Part shown: piece by piece, positions 1-7,982 of the stretch
Numbering within the stretch: position 1 is the first letter of the stretch
Layout: every line of letters begins with the position of its first letter
The notes under the pieces: model-generated
Databases searched by the model: none
What the model saw: the letters and a program-made list of their open reading frames with translations, nothing else
Told to the model about the DNA's origin: nothing
Assembly (NCBI RefSeq): GCF_028275115.1
Contig: NZ_JAQCNH010000121.1
Location: 1-45,136, forward strand
Source of the DNA: Halorientalis sp.
Lineage (GTDB): Archaea; Halobacteriota; Halobacteria; Halobacteriales; Haloarculaceae
DNA: 45,136 nucleotides
Direction: 5' to 3'
Made by a program: the position numbers and the translations under genes

Positions 1-59
1 GCCCGACCCGCGACCGGCAACCACCACAGGTAAGTACCGAGATACGAGAGGAACGGGTG

Positions 60-911
60 ATGGAAGGTCGGGCACGAGCCCCCGCGGCAGGGACGGTGTT
101 GAACGCCCTCGCAACCGGAACCGGGTCCGCGTTCGCCATCGACGCCTACACGACGGCGACGGTCGATTTGGGTTCCGAGGGGAGCGTCGAGGGCGAAATC
201 GCCGGCGCACCCGATGCCGATACGCGGCTGATAGAGCGATGTGTCGAACTGGTCGTCGACCGGTTCGGCGACGGGCAGGGCGGTCGGGTCCGTACCGAGA
301 GCGAGGTACCGATGGCATCCGGGCTGAAGAGTTCCAGCGCGGCCGCGAACGCGACCGTGCTGGCGACGCTGTCAGCGCTCGACGTGACCGACGAACCCGG
401 CCGCGAGGAGGCCTGTCGAATCGGCGTGCAGGCGGCCCGGGACGCCGGCGTCACGGTGACGGGCGCGTTCGACGACGCGAGCGCGAGTATGCTCGGCGGC
501 GTGACGGTCACCGACAACACCGAGGACGAGTTGCTGGCCCGCGAGGAACGCGACTGGTCGGTGCTGGTGTGGACGCCGCCGGAGCGCTCGTTCTCCGCGG
601 ACGCCGACGTGGGTCGGTGCGAACACGTCGCACCGATGGCCGACCTGGTAGCCGACCTCGCCCTCGACGGCGAGTTCGCGCGAGCGATGACGGTCAACGG
701 CCTCGCCTACTGTGCGGCACTGGGGTTCCCCACGGAGCCGGCCGTAGAGGCCATGCCGCTGGTCGAGGGCGTCTCCCTCTCGGGGACCGGGCCGAGTTTC
801 ACCGCGGTCGGGACGCACAGCGCGTTACAACAAGTGGAAGACGTCTGGACTGAGCGAGACGGTAACACATGGCTGACAACGACACAGACCGACGGCGCAC
901 AGAGGAGATGA
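60..911 (+). CDS. aroK: Archaeal shikimate kinase (GHMP family)
   Basis: This enzyme phosphorylates shikimate with ATP in the cytoplasmic chorismate pathway. It belongs to the archaeal GHMP-kinase type, which is unrelated to bacterial AroK. The glycine/serine-rich ATP loop of GHMP kinases (PMASGLKSSSAAANA) lies near residues 84-98, and the C-terminal SGTGPSF motif near residues 241-247. The length of 283 residues fits the family. A GTG codon directly precedes the ATG at 60; I prefer the ATG because homologues start MEGRA. The 3' end overlaps the chorismate mutase gene, so the two are probably cotranscribed and translationally coupled. Confidence 0.95.
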   Translation: MEGRARAPAAGTVLNALATGTGSAFAIDAYTTATVDLGSEGSVEGEIAGAPDADTRLIERCVELVVDRFGDGQGGRVRTESEVPMASGLKSSSAAANATVLATLSALDVTDEPGREEACRIGVQAARDAGVTVTGAFDDASASMLGGVTVTDNTEDELLAREERDWSVLVWTPPERSFSADADVGRCEHVAPMADLVADLALDGEFARAMTVNGLAYCAALGFPTEPAVEAMPLVEGVSLSGTGPSFTAVGTHSALQQVEDVWTERDGNTWLTTTQTDGAQRR

Positions 912-1174
912 ACCTGGACGAACTCCGAGAGGAGATACAGTCGATCGACCGGGAGCTCGTAGAGTTGATCGCACAGCGAACCTACGTGGCCGAGACCATC
1001 GCGGCTGTAAAGGACGAGCAGGGACTCCCGACCACGGACGAAACACAGGAAAAGGCCGTTATGAATCGGGCCGGCGAGAACGCAAAGCGGTTCGACGTGG
1101 ACTCGAACCTCGTGAAAGCGGTTTTTCGACTGTTGATCGAGCTGAACAAGGTCGAACAACGCGAGAGCAGATAG
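869..1174 (+). CDS. Chorismate mutase (AroQ class)
   Basis: It converts chorismate to prephenate for phenylalanine and tyrosine synthesis. It is a stand-alone all-helical AroQ domain of about 100 residues. The first helix (LDELREEIQSIDRELVELI) and the following RTYVAETIAAVK are typical, with the active-site Arg and Lys positions kept. Two starts are possible: the ATG at 869, which gives a hydrophilic 13-residue extension and a 43-base overlap with aroK, or the ATG at 908, which forms an ATGA overlap with the aroK stop. I kept the longer form, as I recall similar short extensions in relatives, but 908 is a good alternative. There is no fused dehydratase or dehydrogenase; tyrA is a separate gene near 7 kb. 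Confidence 0.9.
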   Translation: MADNDTDRRRTEEMNLDELREEIQSIDRELVELIAQRTYVAETIAAVKDEQGLPTTDETQEKAVMNRAGENAKRFDVDSNLVKAVFRLLIELNKVEQRESR

Positions 1175-1175
1175 G

Positions 1176-1196
1176 CGGGTCATTTGTAACGACCCG
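1176..1196. terminator. Inverted repeat after chorismate mutase
   Basis: CGGGTC (1176-1181) and GACCCG (1191-1196) form a perfect 6-bp inverted repeat with a 9-base loop, just after the chorismate mutase stop and 17 bases before the next start. It could end the aroK unit or act as an operator for the channel gene. No U-tract follows, so the role is uncertain. Confidence 0.3.
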
Positions 1197-1212
1197 AGTA
1201 CAAAGGCGGCGT

Positions 1213-2049
1213 ATGGACGGTGAGGCCGAGACCCAGAACGGCTTCCGAGGGACGGTCCAGTTCTACCTGCTGGACCACCAGACGCTGCCGGGGAAGGCTA
1301 TCGACGTCGCGTTGCTCCTGTTGAATCTCCTGTTCGTCTGTCTTTTTATCGTGGAGACGTATCCCGTCGCAGACGGCTTTCGGGACCTGCTGTGGGCGCT
1401 CGAGGTGCTTATCGCCACCGTGTTTCTCGTCGAGTACGTCCTCCGACTCTACGGCGCGCAAAACAGGGTTGCGGAATTTCTGAACGGCTACGCGATGGTG
1501 GATCTGTTCGCGATTCTGCCGACGCTGTTGCTGGTCGCGTTCCCGGCGTCGATGTTCGCGGTCAACGTCGGTTTCCTGCGTGTGCTCAGAATCGTCCGTG
1601 TGTTTCGCTTTTACCGGTTTACGAAGGACGCGGAGTTTTTCTTCGGAACGGTCGAGGACAACACGCTGCGGGCGATGCGACTCCTCCTGACGATTCTGGT
1701 CCTCCTGTCCGCGTCGGCAGGTCTCTTTTATAGCGCCGAGCAGGCGGTCAATCCCGGTGTGGACACCTTCGGGGACGCCTTCTACTACACGGTCGTCGCG
1801 CTCTCGACCGTTGGGTTCGGTGATATCATCCCGGCGACGACGGCCGGCAGGTGGATCACCGTCGCCTCCATCCTCGCGGCGATAATCGTCATTCCGCGTC
1901 AGGCCAGCCGTATCGTCAGGGAGTGGACCACCCGTGAGAAAGTCACCGTCGCGTGTCCGGAGTGTGGGCTGGCGTCCCACGACCGGGACGCGTCCCACTG
2001 CAAGGCCTGCGGCCACGTCATCTATCAAGAGTACGACTCCAGGGGGTGA
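1213..2049 (+). CDS. Voltage-gated-type potassium channel with C-terminal zinc ribbon
   Basis: This is a six-segment cation channel subunit of 278 residues. Hydrophobic segments lie near residues 31-48, 60-80, 93-110, 155-175 and 214-229. An arginine-rich S4-like stretch (LRVLRIVRVFRFYRF) lies at 122-136. The pore loop carries the filter TVGFGD at 199-204, with Phe where Tyr is most common. The cytoplasmic tail holds a four-cysteine zinc ribbon (C249/C252 and C263/C266, approximate) in place of an RCK/TrkA domain, so a ligand or protein contact may tune gating. The stop codon lies inside the end of an insertion-sequence relic, so the last residues may have been altered by that insertion. Ion selectivity is inferred from the motif only. 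Confidence 0.9.
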   Translation: MDGEAETQNGFRGTVQFYLLDHQTLPGKAIDVALLLLNLLFVCLFIVETYPVADGFRDLLWALEVLIATVFLVEYVLRLYGAQNRVAEFLNGYAMVDLFAILPTLLLVAFPASMFAVNVGFLRVLRIVRVFRFYRFTKDAEFFFGTVEDNTLRAMRLLLTILVLLSASAGLFYSAEQAVNPGVDTFGDAFYYTVVALSTVGFGDIIPATTAGRWITVASILAAIIVIPRQASRIVREWTTREKVTVACPECGLASHDRDASHCKACGHVIYQEYDSRG

Positions 2050-2146
2050 CATCCTCCGCGCCGTGAACGGAGAGAGAGCGGAGTTCCCTCAGGCAGTCGG
2101 GCGTAGCCCGACGACGGCGCGGCTTCCCACGCATGGGGAATGCCAG
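2047..2146 (-). mobile_element. Right-end (3') remnant of an IS200/IS605-type element
   Basis: Read on the minus strand, this is the sequence 3' of the TnpB relic. It keeps two hairpins: GTCGGGC-GTA-GCCCGAC (2096-2112, perfect) and a TTCCC/GGGAA stem around 2123-2139. It ends in a GGCGCGGAGGATGTCA stretch (complement of 2048-2063) that I recall as a typical haloarchaeal end of this family. In intact elements this region encodes the omega/reRNA guide scaffold. Its outer end coincides with the stop codon of the potassium channel. Assignment rests on remembered family ends, not on a search. Confidence 0.55.
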
Positions 2147-2561
2147 CTAAGTTCCGCTGTTGCTGGCAGAGGGTTCCGACCGGTGGAAGGCTGAGAGAGT
2201 CATCTGCGAGTGTTTCTCGCTCGTCTCACGGTGTCGTTCGAAAGACGCGTCGCGTCTTTCGTGATCACGAGACGGCTCCCCCGTCTCGAACGAGGTCGTG
2301 GTGCTGTCACAGGCACTCCCATCCCGAGGCGAGTCATTGCCTGCCGGTTTCTCTCTCCCCACGCGTTGTGCAACGTTGATTGCGTCGTTTATGTCGCCCT
2401 GAAACGCCGTGACGTGGCACTTATGCTTGGTTCACCGGAACGTAGGCTTGTGCGGCTCTGTTTCCGATGTGGCCGCACTCGTGGCACGTCTGGCTGGTGT
2501 ACTCCGGGCGGACGTACGTGACCGGGATACCGGCCTCTCGCGCTTTGTCCTCAACGCGGTT
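2147..2561 (-). pseudogene. tnpB: Degenerate TnpB (IS200/IS605 OrfB) C-terminal fragment
   Basis: Only about the last 130 codons of a TnpB RNA-guided nuclease/transposon protein remain. Reading minus from 2561 gives VEDKAREAGIPVTYVRPEY, then TSQTCHECGHIGNR, the first half of the zinc ribbon. Near 2415-2440 the frame shifts. The second half (KCHVTAFQGDIN) follows in another frame and has a TGA where the third zinc-binding Cys should be. The tail (AQRVGREKPAGNDSPRDGS onward) is the usual Ser/Thr-rich haloarchaeal TnpB C-terminus. A TAG lies just upstream, and the N-terminal and RuvC I/II parts are missing, so no active protein can be made. The relic abuts the carbonic anhydrase stop and spans a stretch with no other gene. 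Confidence 0.85.
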
Positions 2562-2577
2562 CTATAGTCGGCAGGGG

Positions 2578-3258
2578 TCAGTACTCCCAGAGTCGCTCGA
2601 TGCGGTCCGCGATTTCGGGGTGAGCGTTCCGCAGGGCCGACGCCGCGACCTCGCCGTCGACGTTGATAACGTGAATCTCCCCGCGGCGGTCGCTGTAGAT
2701 GTCCTGGAAGTCGTACACGACACCGATAACGGTGACCGAATCGGGGACGTCGCGGCTCCCGCGGAGGAACTCGACCTGCCGGTCGACGTTGTACTCGACG
2801 AGGTGGTTGATCGCGTCCGGACGTGGCAGGTCCGGTGGGAGCAGGTCCAGTCCCGGTTCGAGGTACGGCTTCAACAGGTCGAGACAGTGTGCGATGCCGT
2901 CGGGTTCTGCGATGCCCTCGGTCAGTGCGTCGTAGGTTGCGGTCACGGCTCCACAGCCCGTGTGACCGACGATGACGGCGACCTCGGTACCCGCGTGTTC
3001 GATGGGATAGAGGACGTCGCCGGAGACGGTGTCGCCGACGCCGGTCCGCTGGACGACGCGGTTCCCGATGTTACCACAGGTGAAAATGTGTCCGGGTTCG
3101 TCGTTCCGCCAGATACGGTCCTGGAGGACGCGTGAGTCCGAACAACAGACGGTGACGACAGCGGGGTGCTGTGCGTCCTGCACCTCGTCGAACCGCGAGC
3201 CAACGGTGCTGGCGTGTTCGGCGTTTCGTGCCAACAGATCGACGAAGAGTTGTTGCAT
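2578..3258 (-). CDS. Beta-class carbonic anhydrase
   Basis: This zinc enzyme interconverts CO2 and bicarbonate in the cytoplasm. The beta-class zinc site is complete: Cys39-x-Asp41-x-Arg43 in CCSDSR, and His99-x2-Cys102 in GHTGCGAV. The length of 226 residues is normal. A GTG start 15 bases further out is possible, but the ATG at 3258 leads straight into the conserved first helix. On the minus strand an A/T-rich box (TTAAAAAG, around 3288-3296) sits about 30 bases upstream and fits a near-leaderless mRNA. It is a single gene; its neighbours do not suggest a special partner. Confidence 0.93.
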   Translation of the reverse strand: MQQLFVDLLARNAEHASTVGSRFDEVQDAQHPAVVTVCCSDSRVLQDRIWRNDEPGHIFTCGNIGNRVVQRTGVGDTVSGDVLYPIEHAGTEVAVIVGHTGCGAVTATYDALTEGIAEPDGIAHCLDLLKPYLEPGLDLLPPDLPRPDAINHLVEYNVDRQVEFLRGSRDVPDSVTVIGVVYDFQDIYSDRRGEIHVINVDGEVAASALRNAHPEIADRIERLWEY

Positions 3259-3371
3259 AGTCGAAACGAGCACACGGCACCGATGTAACTCTTTTTAACG
3301 CGAAGACTGGACGTACGTAATCGGTCCGCAGACACCGGTTGCCCGGGAACGGCGGCGGAGAACGAACCGGG

Positions 3372-3617
3372 TTACAGTGTGTAATCGTCGTCGCCGGGTT
3401 CGTCGCGCATGGCGGGGTCTTGCTGGTCAGCGACGGACTGCTGGAACATGTCGCCGCCGAGTTCCTTGCTCTCCTCCTCTATGGGGCCGTAGGCCGACAG
3501 GCCCTGCGTGAGCAGTTTCTCGACGGCCTCGTCCCAGTTGACGAACTCACCCTGGCTGACCATCCGTTCGATGTCGTTCTCGACGCGATCGGCCAGCTCC
3601 ATTTCTATCTTGGCCAT
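3372..3617 (-). CDS. Small ribbon-helix-helix-like protein (DUF7120 type)
   Basis: This 81-residue acidic protein has an N-terminal part (MAKIEMELADRVENDIERMV, then a WDEAVEKLL helix) that reads like the beta-strand/helix/helix of a CopG/Arc ribbon-helix-helix domain. The last 25 residues are acidic and probably disordered. I recall a haloarchaeal family (DUF7120) with this pattern. Such proteins usually bind DNA as dimers, but no target is evident here. A weak A/T-rich box lies about 30 bases upstream (around 3645-3652). Confidence 0.7.
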   Translation of the reverse strand: MAKIEMELADRVENDIERMVSQGEFVNWDEAVEKLLTQGLSAYGPIEEESKELGGDMFQQSVADQQDPAMRDEPGDDDYTL

Positions 3618-3698
3618 ACCCCCGCTCGGGACAACAGGCAGGTAAGATTTGGGTCTCCTACCTGAGCTCGAAACGTGCTCACCGGTGAGCTGTGCGGA

Positions 3699-4502
3699 TC
3701 AGTCGACGGTTCCGGGGAACGTCTCGGCGAGGGCGTCGAGCGCCTCGTGATGCTCGGTCGTGTGAGGGGCCGTCAGCGGTGACACGCTGACTTTCCCGTC
3801 CACGACGGCACGGCGGTCAGTTCCTTCGGGGTCCGGGATGTCGCCCTCGCCCATCAGCTGCCAGATGCGGTCGTGGAGCGTGATTTCGCCGCCGTCGCGC
3901 TCGGCGTCCATCATGTACGCTTTGGACGGTTCGGTGACCGCCATCTCCGCGGGGTCGTCGCCGCTCTGTTCCGGGACGGGTGCGTTGACGTTGAGATAGT
4001 CCGCGCGCTCGAAGACGCCGGCGTCGATGGCGTGTTCGGCGAGATAGCGGGTCGCGCGAGCAGCGTTCCCGTAGGCGGACTGGGCCACGTTCATTTCGGT
4101 GTAGCTCGTGTCGGTGCTGACGGGAACGTACAGGGAGACGGCGATGGCTGGCACGTCGAAAAACGTGGCCTCGACGGCGGCACTAACCGTACCCGACCGC
4201 CCCAGGACGTACGCACCGAGGTTGGCACCCTGATTGCAGCCTGCGACGACGAGGTCGGCGTCGGGGACCAGTGTGCCCAGCCCGGCGATGACGCAGTCGG
4301 CAGGTGTGCCGTCGATGGCGTAGCCGAGCTCGTGTTCGCGGATCTCGACGTTGTGTGAGAGTGCACGGCCGACAGCACTTTGATCGGCGGCGGGAGCGAC
4401 GGCTGTCACACTCCCGACAGCCGAGAGCACTTCATAAAGAGCGCGAAACCCGGTACTCTCGATGCCGTCGTCGTTCGTCAACAGAATCTCCGGTTCGGCC
4501 AT
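3699..4502 (-). CDS. surE: 5'/3'-nucleotidase SurE
   Basis: SurE is a divalent-metal phosphatase that removes phosphate from nucleoside monophosphates and other small phosphate esters. The protein opens with ILLTNDDG, carrying the paired metal-binding Asp residues, followed by a Ser for the phosphate site. The third metal ligand Asn is in VVAGCNQGANLG. The length of 267 residues is normal. The reading frame extends 51 bases further upstream, but the ATG at 4502 gives the family N-terminus and has a T-rich promoter-like box about 28 bases upstream (around 4527-4535). It is transcribed alone. Confidence 0.93.
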   Translation of the reverse strand: MAEPEILLTNDDGIESTGFRALYEVLSAVGSVTAVAPAADQSAVGRALSHNVEIREHELGYAIDGTPADCVIAGLGTLVPDADLVVAGCNQGANLGAYVLGRSGTVSAAVEATFFDVPAIAVSLYVPVSTDTSYTEMNVAQSAYGNAARATRYLAEHAIDAGVFERADYLNVNAPVPEQSGDDPAEMAVTEPSKAYMMDAERDGGEITLHDRIWQLMGEGDIPDPEGTDRRAVVDGKVSVSPLTAPHTTEHHEALDALAETFPGTVD

Positions 4503-4575
4503 ATCGGTTCGTGAGGACGGCCGTCGCAAAAGCCCACCGCTAACCCGCGACACTCGGAGACTGAGCCGGAGCCAG

Positions 4576-4582
4576 TTTTTAT
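4576..4582 (+). promoter_or_regulatory. TATA-like box for the 4609 gene
   Basis: TTTTTAT is centred 30 bases upstream of the ATG at 4609. That spacing is typical of haloarchaeal leaderless transcripts and supports 4609 as the start rather than the GTG at 4600. Confidence 0.5.
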
Positions 4583-4608
4583 GTGAGCCGTTTTAGTACG
4601 TGCTATGC

Positions 4609-4920
4609 ATGGCAGAGGAGAGGACGCCGCCGGAGGATATGTCGGTGCTCGGGAATTGCCGTTGGCTACTGTTCGACCAGTTCGACGATTCGCGGGCCGA
4701 CCGTCTCCGGAGTGCGTTCATTCTCATCGGGCTGGCGACAAGTTTCTTGACGTTCGTTGCGGCCACGTCTGCGTTGCTTCGGAGCGGGGAACTCTGGTGG
4801 GTCGCACTGATCCTCGGTGTCCTCGGCGCGGGAACCATCGCGTTCGTCTGGTTGCTCGCGCTCGGTTCGTTCGCGGAGTGGTTCGAGGGGGGGAGCGGGC
4901 TGGGAACTGGAGCAGACTGA
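4609..4920 (+). CDS. Small two-TM membrane protein, function unknown
   Basis: This hypothetical protein of 103 residues has two hydrophobic segments, near residues 38-57 (AFILIGLATSFLTFVAATSA) and 65-90 (WWVALILGVLGAGTIAFVWLLAL). They are joined by a short polar turn, and the ends are acidic. I recognise no domain. It converges with the methyltransferase gene, with 1 base between the stops. The ATG was chosen over an upstream GTG because of the TATA-like box about 30 bases before it. Confidence 0.75.
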   Translation: MAEERTPPEDMSVLGNCRWLLFDQFDDSRADRLRSAFILIGLATSFLTFVAATSALLRSGELWWVALILGVLGAGTIAFVWLLALGSFAEWFEGGSGLGTGAD

Positions 4921-4921
4921 C

Positions 4922-6337
4922 TCAGGCGTCGGCAGGCACACAATCGACGACGCTCTCACCGTCGACGACCAGATTGTACGCGTTCTCGTCGTCGTTCCAG
5001 AGCGCCAGCACGTTCTCACAGACTAGCAGGTCGCCGTACTCGGCCGTCCGCAGGTCGCTGTTCAATGGCGACGCCTTCGTGAGAACGGCGTAGTGAGCGA
5101 CCTGCTCGCTCCCGTCCCCGATTTTGAATAACGGGTTGGCGTCCCCCCCGGCGAGGTCGTGGCTCAGTTTGATCGCCGCCACGTCGATACGGTTCGAGAC
5201 GTGGGTGTCCATGTCGGCCATCCGTGCGAACTCGCTGACCGACGGCGTGAACTCGACCCGGCACCGTCCGTCCGGCCGGAGGACGGTGTAGGCGTACTGG
5301 ACGTCGACGTTGACGAATTCGCCGGACTCGTGGGCCGGGTCGCTGGCGGCCTCGTCCAGTCGGCGCTGGAAGGCAGGCGTTTCGAGGGCCGGTTGCACGT
5401 CGAACGACCAACCCTCGTCGGCCGGTGTCGCCGACGGCCAGAGCCGCACCGTCGGCGCGTAGACAGTCAGTTCGTCCTCGACGGCACGTTCGACCGCACG
5501 CAGTCCGATAGCGGTCTCGCGGTCGGCCGGCGCGAGCGCGACGAGTGACCCGTCGGCCGCGAGCGCGTCACGATAGCGGTCAACTACACCCACCGGGTCG
5601 TCGAGTTCGCTCAGGACGTTCGCGAACAGAATCAGGTCGTACTCCCCGTCCGGCTCGAACGCCTCGGCGGTCGTCTCGTGGGTTCTCGTCAGGAAATTCC
5701 GACCGGTCTCGTCGAGCACGGCCGAGAGAACCTCGGTCGCCGCGCTCGGTTCGACGGCGTGGTAGTCGACCAGCGCGTCGTCGGGTACCAGGTCTGCCAG
5801 CCCCAGTGCCGGGCCACCGACGCCGGCACCGACGTCGAGGACACGCAGTTTCCGCGGGAACAGACCGTCCGCGACCAGGTCCGAGAGGACGTACTGGACG
5901 GCAGCGTAGTAGCCCGGGAGGTGATACAGTGCGTACGCCAGCGCGGTTTCCGCGTCGTAGTCGACGTCGTTACCCCACAGGTAGTCGGTCTTCAGGTCGC
6001 GAATCCGCTCGCGAATCGCGTCGCCGGATTCCCCGTCGGGCCAACCCGCGCCGTATGCCTCGACGAACAGCTCTTCGAGCGCCATCGAGTACGCCGGCGG
6101 GAATCGCTCGACATCGTGGAACGAGACGGTGAGCGGCCCGTCTTCGACCGGCTCGAAGGTTCCGTCGTCGTTCTCCAGCAGTCCGAGGTCGAAGGCATCC
6201 TCCCGCAACACCTGTGTGATGGCGGCCGGGTGGGGTCGGCCTTCGACGTACTCCTGAATCTCCTCGGGGTCGACGGGTCGAACTGACTGGAGGTACTGTG
6301 CGTTGTTCCGGACCTGTTCGCGCTGGTCGGCGTTCAC
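4922..6337 (-). CDS. Rsm22-family SAM-dependent methyltransferase
   Basis: This 471-residue protein resembles the Rsm22/mitochondrial small-subunit methyltransferase family, which is linked to ribosome assembly or rRNA methylation. The SAM-binding motif I (VLDVGAGVGG) is at residues 166-175. The acidic end of the next strand (YHAVEPS) and a DLILFANVLSELDD motif IV follow. An N-terminal helical region of about 150 residues precedes it. Only three cysteines lie in the C-terminal part, so the iron-sulphur cluster reported for some relatives is not obvious. The start is a GTG that overlaps the tyrA stop as GTGA, so the two genes are translationally coupled. The substrate is inferred from family only. 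Confidence 0.8.
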   Translation of the reverse strand: MNADQREQVRNNAQYLQSVRPVDPEEIQEYVEGRPHPAAITQVLREDAFDLGLLENDDGTFEPVEDGPLTVSFHDVERFPPAYSMALEELFVEAYGAGWPDGESGDAIRERIRDLKTDYLWGNDVDYDAETALAYALYHLPGYYAAVQYVLSDLVADGLFPRKLRVLDVGAGVGGPALGLADLVPDDALVDYHAVEPSAATEVLSAVLDETGRNFLTRTHETTAEAFEPDGEYDLILFANVLSELDDPVGVVDRYRDALAADGSLVALAPADRETAIGLRAVERAVEDELTVYAPTVRLWPSATPADEGWSFDVQPALETPAFQRRLDEAASDPAHESGEFVNVDVQYAYTVLRPDGRCRVEFTPSVSEFARMADMDTHVSNRIDVAAIKLSHDLAGGDANPLFKIGDGSEQVAHYAVLTKASPLNSDLRTAEYGDLLVCENVLALWNDDENAYNLVVDGESVVDCVPADA

Positions 6338-7080
6338 CGTCGGTCACCCGCCTCGCTGTAGAGCGTCTCGAGCGCGTCACCGTCGGCAGCCGCGAACTCG
6401 TCGGCCGCTGCGGCCACGTCGGCGGCTCCGTCGAACGCGCGCTGGATGTCTGCGTATACGCGCGCGTCGCCGCTGGTGACCTGCTCGAGGAGGTCGAACA
6501 GCGCCGCGGAGACGGGCGTCTGGAACTGGTCGGGCACCTCGTCGGCGGCCAACCCAAACGCGAGAACGGCAGCGTGGGCTTTCGCCTGGACGGTTTCCAT
6601 GGCGCGGTCGTGTTCGGCGGCGGTCGTCTCGAAGACGGTGTTTCCGCGGGCCGTCAGCGCGTCTCGTATCGTGTCGGTCGTCGGGCCGGCGGCGTCGACG
6701 ACGGCAGCCACGTTCCCGGGTTCGTTCGCCGGGGCGAACAGCGGGTGGAGACTCAGCCGTTCGCAGTCGGGCGCCTGGTCGCGCATAGCGGCGACGGGTT
6801 CGGCGGCCACTCCGGTCACGTCGACTACTGCGTCCTCGGCCCGGTTAGCGTGGGTGGCGATGGCCTCGACGACAACCGGAATCGGGACCGCAACGCAGAC
6901 GACCGCGAACGATTCGTCGGTGTCGAGCGGGACGGTCCGGCCGTCCGCGGTGTCGGCGGCGGCGCTCGCGGCCGCGTCGTCGGGGTCGGCGAAAGCGACA
7001 CGTGCCGGTTCGAAACCTGCCCGGACCGCGTCGGCGAACCACCGGCCCATCGCACCGGCACCGACCACGAGTACGTTCAT
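6334..7080 (-). CDS. tyrA: Prephenate dehydrogenase
   Basis: It oxidises and decarboxylates prephenate to 4-hydroxyphenylpyruvate for tyrosine. The NAD(P)-binding glycine motif VVGAGAMG is at residues 4-11. A helical C-terminal domain includes LSLHPLFAP, which carries the catalytic-type His in the usual SxHP context. At 248 residues it lacks an ACT domain and a fused chorismate mutase; the mutase is the separate gene at 869. The ATG at 7080 begins directly at the Rossmann strand, so the extra nine codons upstream are unlikely. It forms an operon with the downstream Rsm22-type gene through a 4-base overlap. Confidence 0.9.
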   Translation of the reverse strand: MNVLVVGAGAMGRWFADAVRAGFEPARVAFADPDDAAASAAADTADGRTVPLDTDESFAVVCVAVPIPVVVEAIATHANRAEDAVVDVTGVAAEPVAAMRDQAPDCERLSLHPLFAPANEPGNVAAVVDAAGPTTDTIRDALTARGNTVFETTAAEHDRAMETVQAKAHAAVLAFGLAADEVPDQFQTPVSAALFDLLEQVTSGDARVYADIQRAFDGAADVAAAADEFAAADGDALETLYSEAGDRR

Positions 7081-7163
7081 GAATCCGCGTAACCGTGGCC
7101 CGCTCAAAAGCGGTTCGGGTCGACGACCGCGAGTCTTTTATCGCCGCGTTGACGCTACCCAGT

Positions 7164-7982
7164 ATGGATAGGCGGGTAGCGCTGGCAGTCGCAGTCGCCG
7201 TCGCGACGGTCCTCGCCGGGTGTTCCTGGGTCGAGCGACCCGACCCCTCGGGGCCCGTACCCGGGGACACGACCGGTACCGCGACGGACGCTGGAATCCC
7301 ATACGACCGACTGGCCGCACACACTGACACATTGCGGGACCGGGGGTACGAACTTCGTCTCGACGTGCGGGTCAGGACGCCGAACGGGAGCACGAACCTG
7401 ACTGTCGACGTCGCCAGCGACCCGGACGGCGAGCGACAGTTGATTCAGAGACGAGCGGCCACCGGCACCCTCGACCGGTACGTCGACGGGACGCAGTTGT
7501 TCACTCGCTTCGCCGCCAACGGTTCGACGACGTTCGATACGGCCGACCTCGGAGCCAGGAACGTCACGTTCACGACCGACGGGCGGAACGACATCGCGTT
7601 CGTCAACACCGTCCACGGCAGCAGTCTCCGCACCCAGCGGCTCCGGCAGATCTACGAATTCGGCGAGTTCGGGCCGAGGCAGAACGTCACCCGCGACGGG
7701 CAGCGATACGCCACCTTCGACCTGACCGGCGCGGTGACCGGCCCGAACGCGACGGTGACGTTGAACCACTCGTCGGGCCGAATTCTGATCGCGCCGAGCG
7801 GCGTCGTCCGCCGCGCGAGCATCGACCTGCGGGGGACCCAGCGGGGCGAACCGTTCGTTTACGCCGTCGACTACCGGATCGGCGAGACTGGTGACGTGAC
7901 GGTCCAGCCGCCGAAGTGGCTGGACGAGGCACGGCCCAGCGGCGACTCGACGAGTACACCACGGAACGGTACGGCCGGTTAG
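7164..7982 (+). CDS. Haloarchaeal lipoprotein (DUF7537-like)
   Basis: This secreted, membrane-anchored protein of 272 residues has no known activity. It starts MDRR, followed by a hydrophobic Ala/Val segment and the lipobox VLAGC with Cys20. A Thr/Pro/Gly-rich linker and a beta-rich domain with many N-glycosylation sequons (NGST, NLT, NVT, NAT) follow. The layout matches lipoproteins I recall as DUF7537. TTTTA at 7136-7140 is 26 bases upstream of the ATG and marks it as the start; the frame is open further upstream. Its stop overlaps the stop of the convergent M24 peptidase gene. Confidence 0.8.
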   Translation: MDRRVALAVAVAVATVLAGCSWVERPDPSGPVPGDTTGTATDAGIPYDRLAAHTDTLRDRGYELRLDVRVRTPNGSTNLTVDVASDPDGERQLIQRRAATGTLDRYVDGTQLFTRFAANGSTTFDTADLGARNVTFTTDGRNDIAFVNTVHGSSLRTQRLRQIYEFGEFGPRQNVTRDGQRYATFDLTGAVTGPNATVTLNHSSGRILIAPSGVVRRASIDLRGTQRGEPFVYAVDYRIGETGDVTVQPPKWLDEARPSGDSTSTPRNGTAG

